In this document: in pieces, positions 4,254 through 5,556 of the stretch
How the letters are laid out: each line of letters starts with the position of its first letter
How positions within the stretch are numbered: the stretch's first letter is position 1
DNA from: Deltaproteobacteria bacterium
Lineage (GTDB): Bacteria > Desulfobacterota > GWC2-55-46
DNA length: 5,556 nt
Reading direction: 5' to 3'
Assembly: GCA_016234955.1 (NCBI GenBank)
Contig: JACRNN010000214.1
Location: 1 to 5,556, forward strand
Program-made: the position numbers and the translations under genes
Notes under the pieces: model-generated
What the model saw: only the letters and a program-made list of their open reading frames with translations
The model's database searches: none
What the model was told of the DNA's origin: nothing

Positions 4254-5522
4254 TCAGCGCGTCGCGTAGGCCTTTCCGTTGGCCTTTATCAGGTCGTCGA
4301 AGTCCGATAGCCTCGCGTTTATCACCGCCGGCTGGTTAATCTTGCCGGCGAGCGCTTCCTGGGTCTTGAGCCCGTTGCCCGTCACCGATATCACTATGGA
4401 TTCGTTCCTCGGTATCCTGCCCTGCTCGATAAGCTTTTTCGTGACTCCGAGGGTCACCCCGCCGGCGGTCTCCGCGAATACGCCCTCGGTCTCGGCCAGG
4501 AGCTTCATGGCGTCTATTATCTCTTCGTCCGTGACGTTCTCGGCCCACCCGCCGCTCTCCCTTATCGCCTTCGCGGCATAATATCCGTCAGCCGGGTTGC
4601 CTATGGCAAGGGACTTGGCTATCGTGTTGGGCCTCACCGGCCTTATAAGCTCGGTGCCCTCCTTCACGGCGTTTACTATCGGGGAGCACCCGGCGGCCTG
4701 TGCGCCGTAAACCCTGGCCGGGGCGTCCTTGACGAGGCCAAGCATCTGCAATTCCTTGAACGCCTTGGATATCTTGGTTATGAGCGAGCCCCCCGCCATC
4801 GGAACGACGATGTGCCGCGGGAACCTCCAGCCCAACTGCTCGGCTATCTCGTAGCCGAAGGTCTTGGAACCCTCGGCGTAGTAGGGACGTATGTTTATGT
4901 TGACGAAGGCCCATCCGTACTTGCCGGCTATCTCGCTGCAGAGCCTGTTCACCTCGTCGTAAGTCCCCTTTATGCCGACGACGCACCCTCCGTACACGAG
5001 GGTGCCGAGTATCTTCGTCTGCTCGAGGTCGAACGGGATGAAGACGAAGCTCTCCATGCCGCAGGCGGCGGCGTTGGCCGCCACGGAGTTGGCGAGGTTC
5101 CCGGTGGAGGCGCACGCCACGATGTCAAAGCCCATCACGATGTCAAAGCCCATCTCCCTCGCCCTCGATATGGCGACGGATACGACCCTGTCCTTGAAAG
5201 AGAGCGTCGGGAAGTTCACGGCGTCGTTTTTTATGTATATCTCGTCGACGCCGAGGGCGCGGCCCAGGTTCCCGGCCCTCAGCAACGGGGTGAAACCGAC
5301 CTGAGCGCCGACCGAGGGGTCGCCCTCCAGAGGCAGCAGTTCCCTGTACCTCCACATGTTCGGGGCCCTCTTCTCGATAGCCTCCCTTGTGAGCGTCTCC
5401 CTTATCCTGTCGTACTCATAGCTGACTTCAAGAGGGCCGAAACACAATTCGCAGACGTGGAGCGCTTCTTTCGGGTACTCCTTGCCGCACTCCCTGCACT
5501 TCAAACCCTTCAGATGACTCAT
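4254..5522 (-). CDS. thrC: Threonine synthase with N-terminal zinc ribbon
   Basis: A 422-residue fold-type II PLP enzyme that turns O-phosphohomoserine into threonine. The N-terminus carries a zinc ribbon (C9, C12, C24, C27). Next come GFTPLL (76-81), the PLP lysine K110 in LSFKDR, ASTGNLA (138-144), the phosphate loop AGGS (243-246) and SVTGNGLK near the end. The start is well supported by AGGAGG 3 nt before the ATG (GAGAGG slightly further). An exact 18-bp tandem duplication repeats MGFDIV (124-129, 130-135) just ahead of the substrate/PLP loop; relatives have one copy. The gene heads the sulfur cluster, 143 bp before the sulfite reductase. It may be ordinary threonine synthesis, or it may reflect use of O-phosphohomoserine in a sulfur amino acid route, which is speculation. 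The enzyme family is sure. Confidence 0.94.
   Translation of the reverse strand: MSHLKGLKCRECGKEYPKEALHVCELCFGPLEVSYEYDRIRETLTREAIEKRAPNMWRYRELLPLEGDPSVGAQVGFTPLLRAGNLGRALGVDEIYIKNDAVNFPTLSFKDRVVSVAISRAREMGFDIVMGFDIVACASTGNLANSVAANAAACGMESFVFIPFDLEQTKILGTLVYGGCVVGIKGTYDEVNRLCSEIAGKYGWAFVNINIRPYYAEGSKTFGYEIAEQLGWRFPRHIVVPMAGGSLITKISKAFKELQMLGLVKDAPARVYGAQAAGCSPIVNAVKEGTELIRPVRPNTIAKSLAIGNPADGYYAAKAIRESGGWAENVTDEEIIDAMKLLAETEGVFAETAGGVTLGVTKKLIEQGRIPRNESIVISVTGNGLKTQEALAGKINQPAVINARLSDFDDLIKANGKAYATR
5118..5153. repeat. 18-bp in-frame tandem duplication inside thrC
   Basis: CACGATGTCAAAGCCCAT occurs at 5118-5135 and again at 5136-5153 without mismatch. It adds six residues (a second MGFDIV) to threonine synthase without shifting the frame. 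Exact identity suggests recent replication slippage or an assembly error. Confidence 0.95.
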
Positions 5523-5556
5523 ACTCCTCCTCTCTTTCCGGCAACAGGCCGAAGCC

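Overview
Every gene I can support lies on the minus strand, so the biology reads right to left. The window is a sulfur-assimilation locus: threonine synthase, a siroheme-type sulfite reductase with a ferredoxin domain, a TusA-like protein, a CysO-like MoaD/ThiS sulfur carrier, a NIL-domain protein, a CysM-type cysteine synthase, a JAMM (Mec-like) metalloprotease, and at the left edge the first 11 codons of what looks like a HesA/MoeB/ThiF E1-like enzyme. The CysO, CysM and JAMM set resembles the Mycobacterium tuberculosis cysO-cysM-mec system, in which a carrier-protein thiocarboxylate donates sulfur for cysteine.

Layout. 5522-4254 thrC; 4253-4111 a gap with a nested inverted repeat; 4110-3256 sulfite reductase, whose 3' end runs into a palindromic repeat (3178-3266); 3130-2894 TusA-like; 2893-2608 a non-coding stretch with a mosaic of degenerate repeats (2641-2782); 2607-2329 CysO-like; 2243-2007 NIL protein, probably from a TTG start; 1892-1860 a strong intrinsic terminator; 1838-1673 a perfect 70-bp tandem duplication carrying promoter-like and IscR/Rrf2-like operator sequences; 1602-661 cysM; 601-155 JAMM protease; 97-69 a small hairpin; 33-1 E1 start. 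The terminator and the repeated promoter region suggest two transcription units: thrC-sir-tusA-cysO-NIL and cysM-mec-E1.

Inferred pathway. Sulfite is reduced by the siroheme enzyme. Sulfur is relayed, perhaps through the TusA-like protein, onto the C-terminal glycine of the CysO-like carrier after E1-type adenylation. CysM transfers it to an activated serine, and the JAMM protease releases cysteine from the carrier. The carrier ends Gly-Gly-Leu rather than Gly-Gly, so it probably must lose the Leu first, which would give the protease a second job. The whole set resembles thiocarboxylate-dependent methionine/cysteine systems, and which amino acid is made cannot be settled from the sequence.

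Organism. High GC, oxygen-sensitive Fe-S/siroheme chemistry, and intergenic palindromes of the 'TGTCATTCTGAG...GAAGAATCTC' type suggest an anaerobic deltaproteobacterium-like or related bacterium. This is an impression, not a placement.
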